In this document: one piece after another, positions 12,939 through 25,133 of the stretch
How the letters are laid out: each line of letters opens with the position of its first letter
How positions within the stretch are numbered: the stretch's first letter is position 1
Source of the DNA: Capsaspora owczarzaki ATCC 30864
Lineage: Eukaryota; Opisthokonta; Filasterea
Assembly (NCBI RefSeq): GCF_000151315.2
Contig: NW_011887301.1
Span: 1,058,368-1,122,367 of the forward strand
Length of the DNA stretch: 64,000 nucleotides
Direction: 5' to 3'
Notes under the pieces: generated by a model
The model's database searches: none
Told to the model about the DNA's origin: nothing
What the model saw: the letters and a program-made list of their open reading frames with translations, nothing else
Program-made: the position numbers and the translations under genes

Positions 12939-15900
12939 TCAGCTGAACGCGTAGCCCGACGACCCGAACTAGAGCAAACGACGAAAGCGGCACCAGTCAG
13001 CAATCTCACAACGTCGAAAGCCTTCTTGAGCTGATCGTAGGATTGGATGCGCGTCGGAATCTTGAGGTTGAGGTAGCTGCAACACACAAAAACGACGCGA
13101 AAATCACGTTCAGGGGAGATAGTTAGGAATCAAACAAAACATCACAATCAAACAAGGGAAAAAACCAAACAAAAAACAAAACAAAAACAAACAACAAACA
13201 ACAAAAACCACCATTTACCAAGTGCTGCTGGTCGGGAGAGCGCTGCTGGTCGGGAGAGCATTGGCTGTCGGCGAGATCGTCCAGGTTTCGTCCTGGAATG
13301 TGTGAGCAAAGCCAAACACGGGCGGTTGCGGACTGCCAGACCACAGCATGAGGAGATTGACCAACATGTCCTGGTCGAGTGATTGGACGTACTGCCAAAA
13401 CCAGTCCACGATCGGGGACGAGCTTGCAAAGTCCACAAGGCAAAAAAACAAAAAAACCCCGACGATGGCGGCGACGAAGAAACAGTGAGAAATAGTGAGC
13501 ACTCATGCAGACCCCACCCCTCAAATCCAATGGTACGCTGTCGCTTACCGCATCACAGAGCGCCACTCGGCAATGTTGATTTTGTCAACACCTCGAAGGG
13601 ACGTCGACAGCTCCCCGGGACTCAAGGCACGGAGATACGTGGTCGAAATCACCTCCAAAAGCCCGGAGCGCAGTGCGGCCAACTGAACTTGCCGGTTGTA
13701 GAACATGCGAGCACGGAGTTGAAGGTCAACAAACTGCTTGACGTTGGCCGACGTGACACTCAGCTTTTCGCCATTGGGCACAAGAGGAATGGTGGTGCTA
13801 CCGTTCTCGGTCGTGTAGGTGAATTCGAGATTGGCCGCAGCCAAATCCTGGGCACTTGTGTGCAGCAGTTTTTCCATGGAGGCGGCAAACGCCGGGTCGA
13901 CGCTTGCCAAATCCGCCAGCTCCAGCTCCTCGTCCACAAAGAACTTAAAGTACGCGAGAGGCAACGGAAGACCGAACGGAATGTCGCTGATCAGCGCGAC
14001 GGCGAGCATCCGCCCAATGCAACGGTAGCAAGCAACCATGAGCTTGTTCATCTTGTTTTGTGCAAAAGGCGCGACCACAACCGATCTGGCGTCTCCGGAC
14101 GGAACAAACAGAACACCGCGCTGGTTGTCATGCGTCGTGCTCGCTGCGGGAGCCGATGTGTGGGAAGTTTGGGAGCTCGCCGCCGTCGCGCTCGATCCAG
14201 CCAGAATGGGGATGGGAGTGGGCTGCCCTTCCTCCTCGTGAGCGCTCGGAGGTGCCGCGGGGAATGTCGGGATTTCGCCGCGGGACTGGTGGCCACCTCG
14301 ACCTCGACCTCGACCACGACCACGACCACCACGACCACGACCTCGACCCGCCTCGCGAACACTGCCACCATGGCGGGAATCAGGATTCGAGTCACCGGCT
14401 TCGGTTGAGGCGCCCGCGCGCTTGAGAGCCGGCCAATGGCCCTGCAGAGGCAGATCCAGGACATTCTCTCCCATGTGCGCGTGGAAATCGCCGCTGCGGG
14501 GTGCGCCAAGAATGTCACAGAGCATCAGAGAGAAGAACTCGCGGGTCGGCCCCGATCCCATGCCCTCTTCTTCCAAGAACGTGACACCAAAGTCACAGAT
14601 GAGCGCAGCGGGATTGGCGTGGACGACGTGTTGCACAGCTTGGCGGAAAAAGTTGTCGCGGGGCAGCCTGAGCTCGAAGGACAGGTCCTCGTCGGGTTGG
14701 TTTGAGCGTGCGAGGTAGCCAAGCCACTTGAGCTTGGACGCGAGGGGAACAATGTTGGGAATGTCAAACAAGAAGGACGATCCGCTCAGCAGGCTGGTGT
14801 CGTCCTTGACCAAGCTTTGAATGGCGCCCGCGTGCTTGATGCAAAACTCTTTCAGGCCAGAGGGCACGTATGTCAGACGGTGTTGCTGACGGGCAATCAA
14901 CCATTCACGCGCTTGACGCAGCTCGGCGTTTTCAGAGCTCTCGTCGTCGAAATCCGAGTGGTTCGAGTCAGAGTATTCGGAGCTGCCCCAAGCGTCTTCG
15001 GCCTCACTTCCAGAGCGGCTCATAGAATCATCATCATACTCGTCATGCCAGCCCTCATCGTCGTCGTCATCGTCGCCATTGCGAGAGTAGCCGTGCTGTG
15101 ACTTGCGCTGCTTCTTGGGTTGAATTTGCGACATGCCAAACGCATAAACCGGGTCGTCTTTGCAGGCGGTGGAGGTGGCAAACAGCTGCTGGGAGAATGG
15201 ACGAGCTGCCGAGACTTGCGAGGCAATTGCTTTGAAAAGGTTGCTCGGGTTTCGGCTGTTCTGCTTGCCTGCCTCGAGAGAAGCCCCTGATTTGCCCTTG
15301 CCCTTGCCCTTGCCTTTGCCTTTACCTGCGCTGGAATCTGTGTCGTCACTGCCGGGTCCCACTATGGCCGCTGAAGCAGGAGCAGGCTCAATCAGGTAAC
15401 ACCAGCGATGGAAGGCCTGGAACAGGAAGCTAATGCGATCCGAGTTCCAGACCTGCAAGTCCGGTGTGACGATGGACATGAACCGATCGAAATTCTGCCA
15501 GACAGCGTTTAGGTCTGGGAAGAAGGACGTTTCGCTGAGGCCCGACAGGGAGGAGGAGGAAGAGGAGGAGGCCGACGACGACGACAAAGCAGAGGATGAT
15601 GTCGAGGCTTTGGCGGACGTGGATGCTGACGGCGGCGAGGGCAGCAGAAAGCCCTGCCGAAGCTGGACACGTTGTTGGCGGAAGCACTCTGCAGCAGGCG
15701 CTACCGAGAGCAGCCAGAAGTAGAGATCGGTGAGCGGACCAAATTGCTCTCGCAAGACACCGCTGGATGCGTCAAGATTGAAGATCAGCAGTCCAGAAAT
15801 AAACTGAATGCGCTGTTCGAAGCGGCGAAGCATTTCTGGCGACTTGAGCCAGGCAGCTGCAGGTTGTGCCTTGAGAATCGCAACAGCTTCGTTCAGCAGG

Positions 15901-18481
15901 GTGATGGGGGTGTTGTGGGACAGCATGGCTTCGACTAGAATTCGCTGCTGATCCTCTGTGAGGATGGTAGTGTGTTTGGCAGACTGGGCCGGTGCCGCGT
16001 TTTTCTTGTTCGTCTTGGAGGCTGCAGACTTGTGCGTGATGTGGTCCTAACAAGCACGCAAAATGGCAGTCGACAAAAAAATGAGGACATCTTCAACCAA
16101 CCACAACGCCCGATAGCAAGAGCAAAACTTGAACAAAAGAACCCCCCTTGAGCATTGCTCTCGTTTCTTACAAGCGTCAGGCGCAAAATGCGCAAAAACT
16201 GAGTCCGCTGGGGACCTTCAGAGCAAGTCAGGAGGGCCTTGATTGCCAGAAACAAACGCTCAATGCCAAAGACATCCATGGCCATTGCGCGAAAGCGGTG
16301 CGACGACAGGGTCGCCAACACGTTTGAGATGTCGTCATAGCGCAGCAAAGGCTCAAAGCAGCGCACGACAGTAGCCTGCATCTTCTCAATCGCACGAAGC
16401 GACGCCAAACTCTTGTCAAGAGTTTCTGACAATTCGTTGATTTTGTTCTGGGCATCGTTCAGGCGTTCCTCTTTGAGCTTGGCCAACATCTCGTGATGAG
16501 CACCACCAGCACCAGCAGCAGCTGTCGATCCAGACGCACTCGCACTAGCATCGGACGCAGAAATCGTAGACTCGGTGAGCACTCCACTAGAGATGGGAGC
16601 AGGCGTGGATTCGGGTGGGGTCGGGGCTGTCGCCTTTGTCGTCGTCGCTGCTCCTCGAGCACCACGACCACGACGCTGCGTCGGTGGCGCGGGCTGCTGG
16701 GAAGGAGTCACAACGGCGGGAGCATCAGCCGGGAGCGGGGCTGCGGTCTCTGGAGCAGGAGTGGTCGAGACTTCAGCAGCTGAGCTTTGCGTCTGCGTGC
16801 GACCGCCACGTCCGCGGCGACGGCCATTTCTCGGGCGATCGGCTACAGTTGCCGCAGAAACGGTCAAAGTGGCCGCGGAAGTGTCGACCTTGGGAGTGTT
16901 GTCACCGCCATTCTCGGTGGCATGACCATTGGCGAGCAGAGTTGGTTCGGAACTTGGCACCTGTTCCGTCGGGGCTTGAGGCTGTCGACCACGCCGTCCT
17001 CTGCCCGCATGGCCTCCTCGCGTTCCGGTGCTGGGCGCTGCTGCGCTCGCGCCTGAAGCACTTGAAGCATCGGTAGACGGTTCTTGATCCATCTGCAACA
17101 GCTTTTGCGCAGCTCTGACCAATCGTTGGGTCGCGAGGAGCGACCGCTGGTCTTGAGCGGCCTGCTGCTCGGCGCGGTCGCGCAGTTGTCCGAGCACGCG
17201 TTCATGGTTGTGCTCGCACGTCATCAGCGGGGTTCTCCGGTTGTGATCTCTGATTGTCAGATCGGGCTTGGCATTGACCAGCAAGTTGACCATCTCAAAC
17301 CTGCTGAACTCGACTGCACGATGCAGCAGGGTGCTGTGCGAAAAAAAAAAAAAACCGTCCAAAAAACAAAAAAACAAACAAACAAACAAACAAACAAACA
17401 AACAAACAAACAAACAACCCCCAAACAAACAAACAAAAAACCCCCAAACAAACAAAGAAAAACCAAAGAAAAACGAGCACAAAATCAGAAACAGCCACAA
17501 AAGAAACTTTCAAACACCATCGGTTTTCTTTGCCACGGGGCCAATCAAAACACCGCGCAATACAAGAGAAGCAGCGCTACGCACTTCGATGCAATCGTGG
17601 AATTGATGAACAGGCCAACGTTGCTGCCTAAACGTTGCTCTGCATTTCGTCAAGCGATGAGTGTCCAGCAGAACAAACCCAACACAACAAGCGAACAACG
17701 TCCAACATCGCTTCCAACAACGACAACAACAAGAAACCACTTACTAGCCAGGGTGAGGATGTATTCCATGCACCCGACGGCGCCAACTTGCGCGGCAAGG
17801 TGAGCATAGGGATGACGGTCGTTCCAGATTTTATCCGCCTGCCATCCCACGAACAGGGCAAAGATTGAATCCCGATAAGCAAATCAAAATCAAAGCCAAA
17901 TCGGTAAGGCGCTCATCCGACCGAGCGGAGCATTCCGAACGACAACGACGACGAGGTTGGAGCCCACGTACCTTGTTCGGATCCAGCCCCTCCAAGGCGC
18001 ACTTGTCGATCGCTTGCGCCAGGATATGCGTATGCTCTTCCAAGGCCCGCAGCAGCCACACCTGGTCGTTCTCGAGCGCCACGTCGCACAGCTCTGGAAA
18101 GACCGAGTGGACTGGCGGTTTGGTGTCGGGTAAAGTCACCTCCTTCGCCCACGCGTCCATCAGCACAACGAGGTTTTTCTATTATAGCAGAACACACACA
18201 TCGGATCGCAGATGAGCAAGTCGTCACGGACCGCCAGACATTGGGAGATGGGGTTGTTTGATCTTGGCGGGAAAAAAAAAAGCATTGCGAGCGACTACCA
18301 CAACGCACATCCACATCGAAGCAATAACGGGGGCACACGTACCTGAGCTGCATCCCACTTGCCGAGCCGCAGTTGGTCGAACAGCCCAGTCCAGCCAGTT
18401 GGGTTTTCTAGCAATGGCTGGTTGTCGCAATGGCTGGTTGTCCTTCTTCCGGTCTGCCTTGCCAGCCGTGGCATCGATGGC

Positions 18482-18517
<36 letters not shown>

Positions 18518-18802
18518 CTGCGTCGTCGCGCTCGTTGACGGATAGTTGGGGTCGAGCTCCGACAGATCCAGCACTTCAGTCAGCCTGTGCACTGTGTCCG
18601 CGGTGCTCATCTGCTTGTGGTTTGGGGCCAGGTGGCTTTTGTACATGGGCCCATCGAGAAAGTGGGCAGCCATGTAGAGCACCACCCAGCGGTTGGGCGT
18701 CACGAGCGAGACTGTAGGCACACCGTCGTCACCGTCGACTTCAACGACAACGTCGTCCGCCTTTCCTCTCCGCTGCGTTCTGCGACCGGGTCCGACTCGC
18801 AT
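12939..18802 (-). CDS. Ankyrin-repeat HECT-type E3 ubiquitin ligase (HACE1/TRIP12-like)
   Basis: A long multi-exon gene with start at 18802 (MRVGPGRRTQ). The order is: an Asn-Ser repeat; ankyrin-like repeats (HPYAHLAAQVGAVGCMEYIL; STLLHRAVEFSRFEMVNLLV; LTIRDHNRRTPLM); a long Ala/Thr/RG-rich linker; a helical middle region; and a C-terminal HECT domain. HECT landmarks are LPRDNFFRQAVQHV, FGVTFLEEEGMGSGPTREFF, YRCIGRMLAVALISDIPFG and SPIVDWFWQYV. The catalytic Cys of TCYLNLKIPTR is encoded across a splice junction. The last intron is only 41 nt (12969-13009) and the protein ends FGSSGYAFS. About 110 residues of RG- and Pro-rich sequence interrupt the HECT N-lobe. A 16-bp duplication (18411-18442) shifts the frame in the first exon: one copy gives GLFDQLRLGKWDAAQ running in phase into KNLVVLMDAW. 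The cytoplasmic or nuclear target is unknown. Confidence 0.85.
13224..13259. repeat. 18-bp tandem duplication beside the HECT active site
   Basis: Two identical 18-bp units (13224-13241 and 13242-13259) encode ALPTSS twice, directly before the active-site Thr-Cys. Family members normally have one such LPxAS segment, so one copy is probably extra. The duplication keeps the frame. Confidence 0.9.
17371..17418. repeat. (AAAC)n tetranucleotide repeat
   Basis: About eleven AAAC units inside an intron of the HECT gene, with looser A/C-rich repeats continuing to about 17460. Simple-sequence repeat only. Confidence 0.9.
18411..18442. repeat. Exact 16-bp tandem duplication in HECT-gene exon 1
   Basis: GCAATGGCTGGTTGTC occurs twice in tandem (18411-18426, 18427-18442). 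Sixteen is not a multiple of three. Downstream of it the frame that makes sense (GLFDQLRLGKWDAAQ, in phase with the next exon) is offset by one from the frame upstream, exactly as expected from one extra copy. Confidence 0.95.
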
Positions 18803-19089
18803 GTCAAAGGAACAATGGAACAATAAGAAAAAAAAAAAAAAAAAAAGAAGTGAGTTCATTGAAGTAAATTCAGCAAACAGCAAAAAAAAAAGCAACAAAA
18901 CCATCGAGTTTTTGATGATGATCAACAGTATTGGTTTTGTTTTGCTTGCTTTTCAAGTGTTTCACGTTTTGCTGGATTTTCGTCTATAAAAAAAGGCGGG
19001 AAAAATCGAAATGTTGAAACAGTCCTTTTTGTTGTTGGAGTTTGGCTTTTGAGACTCTGTGCTTTTGAACAAACACAATAGACGAGAAA
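18803..19089. promoter_or_regulatory. Divergent promoter region between HECT ligase and ALC1
   Basis: 287 bp separates the two divergent start codons. It is A/T-rich with poly-A runs at about 18829-18847 and 18881-18890. Bidirectional promoter function is inferred from layout only. Confidence 0.5.
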
Positions 19090-22000
19090 ATGCAGCAGTT
19101 GCGAAGTGTGCTGAACGCGTACGAAGACGAGTTTGCAGCCTTCTCTGAGCAATGGTACGCAACAGGAGCGATTTCCCGCCAAAAAGACAAAACTTGACAA
19201 CGGCGTGTGTTGCTGCTTGCTGCTTGCACTCAACACCTGCTTGCATTTTTTGGCTTCATTGACGTTTGATTGCTCAAAGGGATACATGCACTGCGACGTC
19301 GCTGCGCACAGCGGGAATCAGCCCAGCGACAAAGCTGCGGCCGTACCAATTGGAGGGCGTTGACTGGCTCGCGCGAAAGCTCGCCTTCCGCGCGCACCTC
19401 AGGGCATTGCTCGGCGTGCCTGCTGGCGAAGTTGCGTCGGCATCATTGCGCTCTGGCGACGGGAGCATGGACTTGGGGCAGGATGACGGGTCGTCGTACA
19501 GCAACCGGGTTGCCGGCAATTCACGCACAAGCAACGCCGCACTGACAATGGCAAAGGCGCTGTGCAACCACACAGGCGCCATTCTCGGCGACGAAATGGG
19601 GCTCGGCAAGACCTTGCAGTCGATCGGTGTCATCCAGCTCGCGCGGTCGCGGCTGCTTGACACAACTTTTGCGGCAACCTCCGCTGCCAAGCCGTGCCTG
19701 GTGGTTGCACCACTCTCGGTGCTGGACAATTGGGCCGCAGAGCTCGAAAAGTTTGCTCCGTCGCTGGCTGTCGTGTCGTATGCTGGAAGCAAGGAAGAGC
19801 GGCAGTCGCTTGGCGAGGTAACGATATAGGATGGGGTTTGGTTTGTTGTTGGTCTTTTCGCTGTTTCGTCTTTGCAGCACGAAAATGCCCACGAACTGCC
19901 ATCACGCTTTACATCTAATCAAACACATTGTCTCGTAGACCCTCGTGCGACAAACTGCAGCCATGGCTCGTGGCTCGATGCATCGAAATGGTCCGGTCGA
20001 TGTCATTCTCACAACCTTTGACATTGCCATCAAGGACGCGGAGGTGCTGCAATCCATCTCCTTCTCTGCCATGGTCGTGGATGAAGCCCACCGGCTCAAG
20101 AATGCCGAGTCTGTCCTGTTCCAGACCCTCAGCCAGTTCTCCTGCCCCTTCCGGCTGCTCTTGACTGGCACCCCCGTGCAGAACAATCTCAGCGAATTGT
20201 ATTCGTTGTTTCGGTAAGCGGAGCATGGTCGTGATGTGTTTTTCATTGATTGCTGTTGTTTGGGTTGCTGACCAAGTTTTGTATTTTTTTTTTTGTTTTT
20301 TTTTTTTGGTTTTTTTCGTTTTGCTGTTCACAGTTTCGTGGCACCCAAAGTTTTCACGGAATCCCTTCGCGAAGGGTTTCTGGAAACATTTGACGAGGTC
20401 GCCTCCGACGAAGAGTCTGCCACAGAGCTACACTTGATGCTCATGCCGTTTTTGCTTCGTCGCGAAAAGGCGCAGGTCGCGGCCGATCTACCAGCAAAGG
20501 AGGAGGTTGTGCTCCAATGCACACTCACCCAGCTCCAGAAAAAGTACTACAAGGCGATTCTCAAGAAGGACATTGACGCCTTTGCCAACCCCACGAAAAC
20601 GCGACTGATGAACATTTTGATGGAGCTGCGCAAGTGCGTCAATCACCCGTACCTGTTTGACGGCGTCGAGCCAGAGCCGTTCCAGCTGGGGCGCCACCTC
20701 ATTGATGCCAGCACCAAGCTGCGCATGCTGGACGCGCTACTGCCGTTCCTCAAGCAGCGGGGTCACCGCGTCCTGATTTTCTCCCAGATGACGCGCATGC
20801 TGGACATTCTGCAGGACTACTTGCACTTTTGTGGCTACGGCTACGAGCGACTCGATGGCTCTGTTCGTGGCGAGGAGCGCTTTCTAGCCGTGAACAAGTT
20901 TAATGGGGCGCAACGGCGACCAACGAACAAGCAGGCGGCAGCCAAGCCAACCCCAGCGTTCAAAGCACCCCGTCGAAACGTGATTGATTCGGATGACGAC
21001 GACGATGAGCCTGTGATTACCAGCTCAAACAGCCACAACAAGGAAAACGACCGCAGCACCACCAGCAACAACATCGACGACGACGACAACGACTGCTTCG
21101 TCTTTCTCTTGAGCACCCGAGCCGGCGGTCTTGGCTTGAATCTCGTGTCGGCAGACACTGTCATCTTTTTCGATTCCGACTTCAACCCTCAGGCAGACCT
21201 ACAAGCAGCAGCGCGTGCACATCGCCTCGGCCAGACGCGGCCGGTGCGCGTGATTCGTCTCGTCGCGCAGCACACAGTGGAAGAGATTGTCTTGCGAAGA
21301 GCTCAACGCAAGCTCGAGCTCACTCACGCGGTCATCCAAAAAGGCCATTTTGGGGGAGGCACGCAATCTGCAGCGCAGCCAGGAGAAGTCTCGGGCGCGA
21401 CTGGCGATGAGCTCTCGGACATGCTCAAGTATGGCGTCGAGCACTTGTTTGTCACTGAATCCGTGGACGACGACGAGTTGACCGATGCGTATTTGACGAG
21501 TCTGGTGGGCGACACTGATCCCAAGACGCAACACTGGCTGCCGATGGCGGCGCCTATTGCCCGCGAGTCCGTATCGGATGATGACGCAGCTGCAGAGTCC
21601 ACAGGCCCGTCCCGACAACAGCAGCAGCAGCAACAACACCACCAACACCAACACCAACAACAACCCCAGTCGGCAAAGGACGAAGAGGTCTCGGACAGCC
21701 TGTATTTGTGGGAAGGACGCGACTACTCGGAGCAGGCTGCCGCCAAGCCTTCGCGGGCAAAATCCCCACCACACCCGCATGGATTCGATGCCTTGCTGGC
21801 GGAAGCCGAGGGCGAGCGATCAGCAACCGAGAGTCGCTCGGGCATGACGATGGATGGGCGGCAGCGCCGGGCGCGGCGACCACGCAGCGATGACGAGGGC
21901 GACAGCCAGGACGAGCGTGCCTCGAAACTATCGCCCGCCGAATTGCTCGAGCGGCGACGCCAGCGCGAAGAAGCCGAGTTGGAGCGACAACAAGAGCGGC

Positions 22001-23394
22001 TGGCACAAAAGGCCAAGCGACAAGCGCGCGAGCGAGCCAAGAAGCTCGAGCTGTGGAAATCGCACGGTTATCACTCGCAAAATCTCGTCGAAATGCTGGA
22101 TGCTGTTGCCAGTGGGACCGAGCAGGAATTGGAGGAGGAGGAGGACAAGGCAGAAGACCAACACCACTACGAGTACCTCAGCGCGTCATTGCCCGTGCTT
22201 GTGCGCGCTTTGCTCGACAAACCTCAAGCTGCAGGACCACAGCGCGCGGTCTTGCGCCGCTGCAGCAGCAGCAGCAGCGTTGTCGACGAAGATGACGAGG
22301 ACGAAATCAACTTTGTTTCCGGGGACGTGACGCGCCCTCAAGTCCAACCGGGCGAGTCGTGCGTGGTTGTGCATGTCGTGGATGACGAGGGTCGCTGGGG
22401 TCGGGGCGGCGTGTTTTCCGCGCTGGATCGTCACGCCTTGGCCCGCGGTACCCGCGAGCTGAAAACAGTCGGCGATTGCTACGAACGGGCGGCCGAGATG
22501 GACGATCTGCATCTGGGCGACGTCCATTTGGTTGAGCTCGCGTCGTCCGACTCCACCGCGCGTCGTTGGGTCGCCCTGCTCGTCTGTTTTAAACGGGATC
22601 GTAATGGAAACCTGGCGCCCCTTGCGCAAGCTGCCTTCACTACGGCTCTCGAGAAGATTGCAACGTTTGCGCTCGGAGTGCAAGCCAGCGTCCACCTGCC
22701 CCGAATTGGGCACAACATGCGAGGCACCGACTACTACTCGATCGAGCGCATCATCCGCAGCCGCCTGGCACGCGCCGGTGTGCACACCAGCATTTACTAT
22801 TATTCCAAGCATGGTGGAAGCGCAGCACCCGCACATGGCCAACCTTCGTCGTCGTCGTCGTCGTCGTCGGGTGTCAAAGCGTCGTCGGCAAGCTCTGGAG
22901 GAGGAGAAGAGGAGCAAGGTCGCAAAGTACCCGGTCGTCAGCCACCAAAAAAGTCGACATTGAGCGATTCGCGTCGTGTCAACGACATGGATACGGAAGA
23001 TGAGCTCGAGGAGGCGGCTGCTCCGGTCAGACAAGCTGCTCCGGTCAGACAGTCTGCTCCGGTTTTTGCCAAAGAGCATTCAATGACCTCTGAGCCGATG
23101 ATGCAGCAGCAACACGACGACGATGCAGATCCCGCCTTGCCTGACACGTTCGTTGGCACCAACATTTTGCTCTCACCGCAGCTGTCTCCGGATGTCAAGC
23201 GTCGTCTGCAGCGCTACATTGTTGCCTATGGCGGGACAATTGTCAAGCCAGCAGAGCTCGATTTGTGCACGCATGTCGTCGTGCCATCCTTGGACTCTGC
23301 TGCATCCGACCGTGATAATGGAAACGCGCCCGCGGTGCTTCCCAGCTGGATTGACGCTTGCATTGCTGCTGGCTCGCTGGTGCCCATCCGCTAG
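19090..23394 (+). CDS. CHD1L: ALC1/CHD1L-type SNF2 chromatin remodeller with macro and C-terminal BRCT domains
   Basis: Four exons (19090-19154, 19280-19817, 19939-20213, 20334-23394) encode about 1312 aa. The SNF2 ATPase begins [15 protein letters not shown], with Walker [10 protein letters not shown], Walker B DEAH, and [19 protein letters not shown]. The helicase C lobe ([64 protein letters not shown]) contains an insertion of about 60 acidic or Asn-rich residues between VNKFN and [12 protein letters not shown] Gln/His-rich and coiled acidic linker follows. The macro domain (about residues 948-1121) has [44 protein letters not shown] and YYSIERIIR, which match the PAR-binding macro domain of ALC1. 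The last 85 residues form a BRCT-like domain ([11 protein letters not shown] to [12 protein letters not shown]), which human CHD1L lacks. It is expected to slide nucleosomes at PARP-marked DNA damage. A polyadenylation signal AATAAA is at 23487. Confidence 0.93.
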
Positions 23395-24593
23395 TTGTTC
23401 TTGTCTGTCTGTCTGCGTTGATTTGTGTGATGGATGCACAAACATCACACCACTTTGCGAAACGTTATCACATGTAACGAGCTGTGAATAAACGAAACTT
23501 GATTTTTTTTTTTAATTGTTGATCCATTTTGTTTTGGGTTTTTGTTTTTTCTTCACTGCGATCTGTCGCTTGATGCGTTGCTGTCAGAGCTGAGTGCGTA
23601 TCTGATCTCCTCACGCGAGGCCTCTGCTTTGATTGCAACCTCAGCCCGCTGCCGAGTTGAAGTCAAGTTACCGCTTAAAGCCATAAAATTAAAAAAAAAA
23701 AAAAAAAGCCCACTCTTTTTTTTTCTTTTTTGTTAATTTTCGTTTTTTTTTTTTTTTTTTTTTTTGTAAGTCCGACAGCGCTTTTTGTATGATTGATTTG
23801 GCTTTTGTCTTTCGTCTTTCATCTTCATTCTTTAGTTTGTACTCTCTGTGATCATCCATCTCGTTGTCTGTCTTGGGGGGGGGCGGTGGGACTTCCTCTT
23901 CTCTAACGCTGCCTCGTCCGGTGCGTTCTCCAACGACGAAACTTGCTCTTCCAATTGGCTGAAAATCAAACGCTTCTTTTTTTTTTTTTTTTTTTTTTGG
24001 AGTTCTACTCGCTTTCCCCTCCCCTCATTCGCCAGTCTCAGCACATGTCATTGCTCCATCCATCAACCCATCCATCCATCCATCCATCCATCCATCCAAT
24101 TCATCATGGTGGAGTGGACAGCGCGAGTCGCATGATGGTCGACCCACAACACGACACCGTTTTTTTCTTTTTCTTCCTTTCTTCCTCTCTTTTTCTGCCT
24201 TTCTCCCTCTCTCTCTCTCTCTCTTCATCGGGATTTCGATTTGGGAATCTCTATTGTCTTGGCGTGAACATTGAGACGCTCCATCCTCGCTGCTGTTGCT
24301 CCACTTTGTCGCTTTGTTTCGTTTTGTTGTTTTGAGCTTCCACAACATTTTAAAAAGCCTTTTTCAAACAACAACAAACCGCAATGCAAAAGCAATGGCC
24401 CCGACCGCCGGCTTTTCGGCCATCTTGAAGCTTCTCATTGCTTGAAGCAATGATAAAACACTCAATTGTGCAAAGTTGATGACAGCGATGTTTTGTTGAA
24501 TAGAGTCGCAGGACTGCAGCAACTCACGTTCATTTTGTTGCTGTTGACAGACTCTTAACTCTTAAAAAGGCAGACAGACCGACATCAACGGAA
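23395..24593. other. Intergenic region, T-rich
   Basis: Between ALC1 and the lipase gene. It holds the ALC1 polyadenylation signal (AATAAA, 23487-23492), several long poly-A and poly-T runs, a TCCA repeat near 24056-24100 and a CT repeat near 24210. No coding sequence is supported. Confidence 0.6.
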
Positions 24594-25093
24594 ATGGTCA
24601 CGCAATTGGTGCAGTCGCTGTTCGTGCAGGCAGCGGAAACCGAGCTCGTCGGCTTGGGCGTGACGCTCGTCGCAGCCGCCGCGCTGTACTTGTGGAAGGA
24701 GAGCTTTTTGCCAACGCGCGGATGGATCCAGGACATGTTTGGCCAAATGTTCTCAATGATGTTCTTGGGCTACCTGCTGCTGTGCGCGTACTGCGCAGAG
24801 TACGCAAAGTCGGTGAATGGTGCGTGGTACCGCCCAGATTACTTTGTCAAGGCCGTGTACCAGGCGTTCATTTCTCGCCCACACGTCTCGACGACCAACG
24901 AGACGCCCTGCATGTCTGTGCGCTACTTTGCCGAGTTCCACGGCTTTGTTTGCGAGGAGCACGACATTTCCACCGATGACGGCTTTATTCTGCCCATGCA
25001 GCGCATTTATCGCCAGGCCGCCAAGGACGCCGCGGCTCGTGCCAGCCCTGCTGATGCGTCTTTTTCTTCTTCTTCCTCTTCTTCTGCCACCGC

Positions 25094-25133
<40 letters not shown>

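Noticed and set aside
24056-24100. TCCA repeat and neighbouring poly-T as a possible structured element
   Set aside because: Simple-sequence repeat without further structure.
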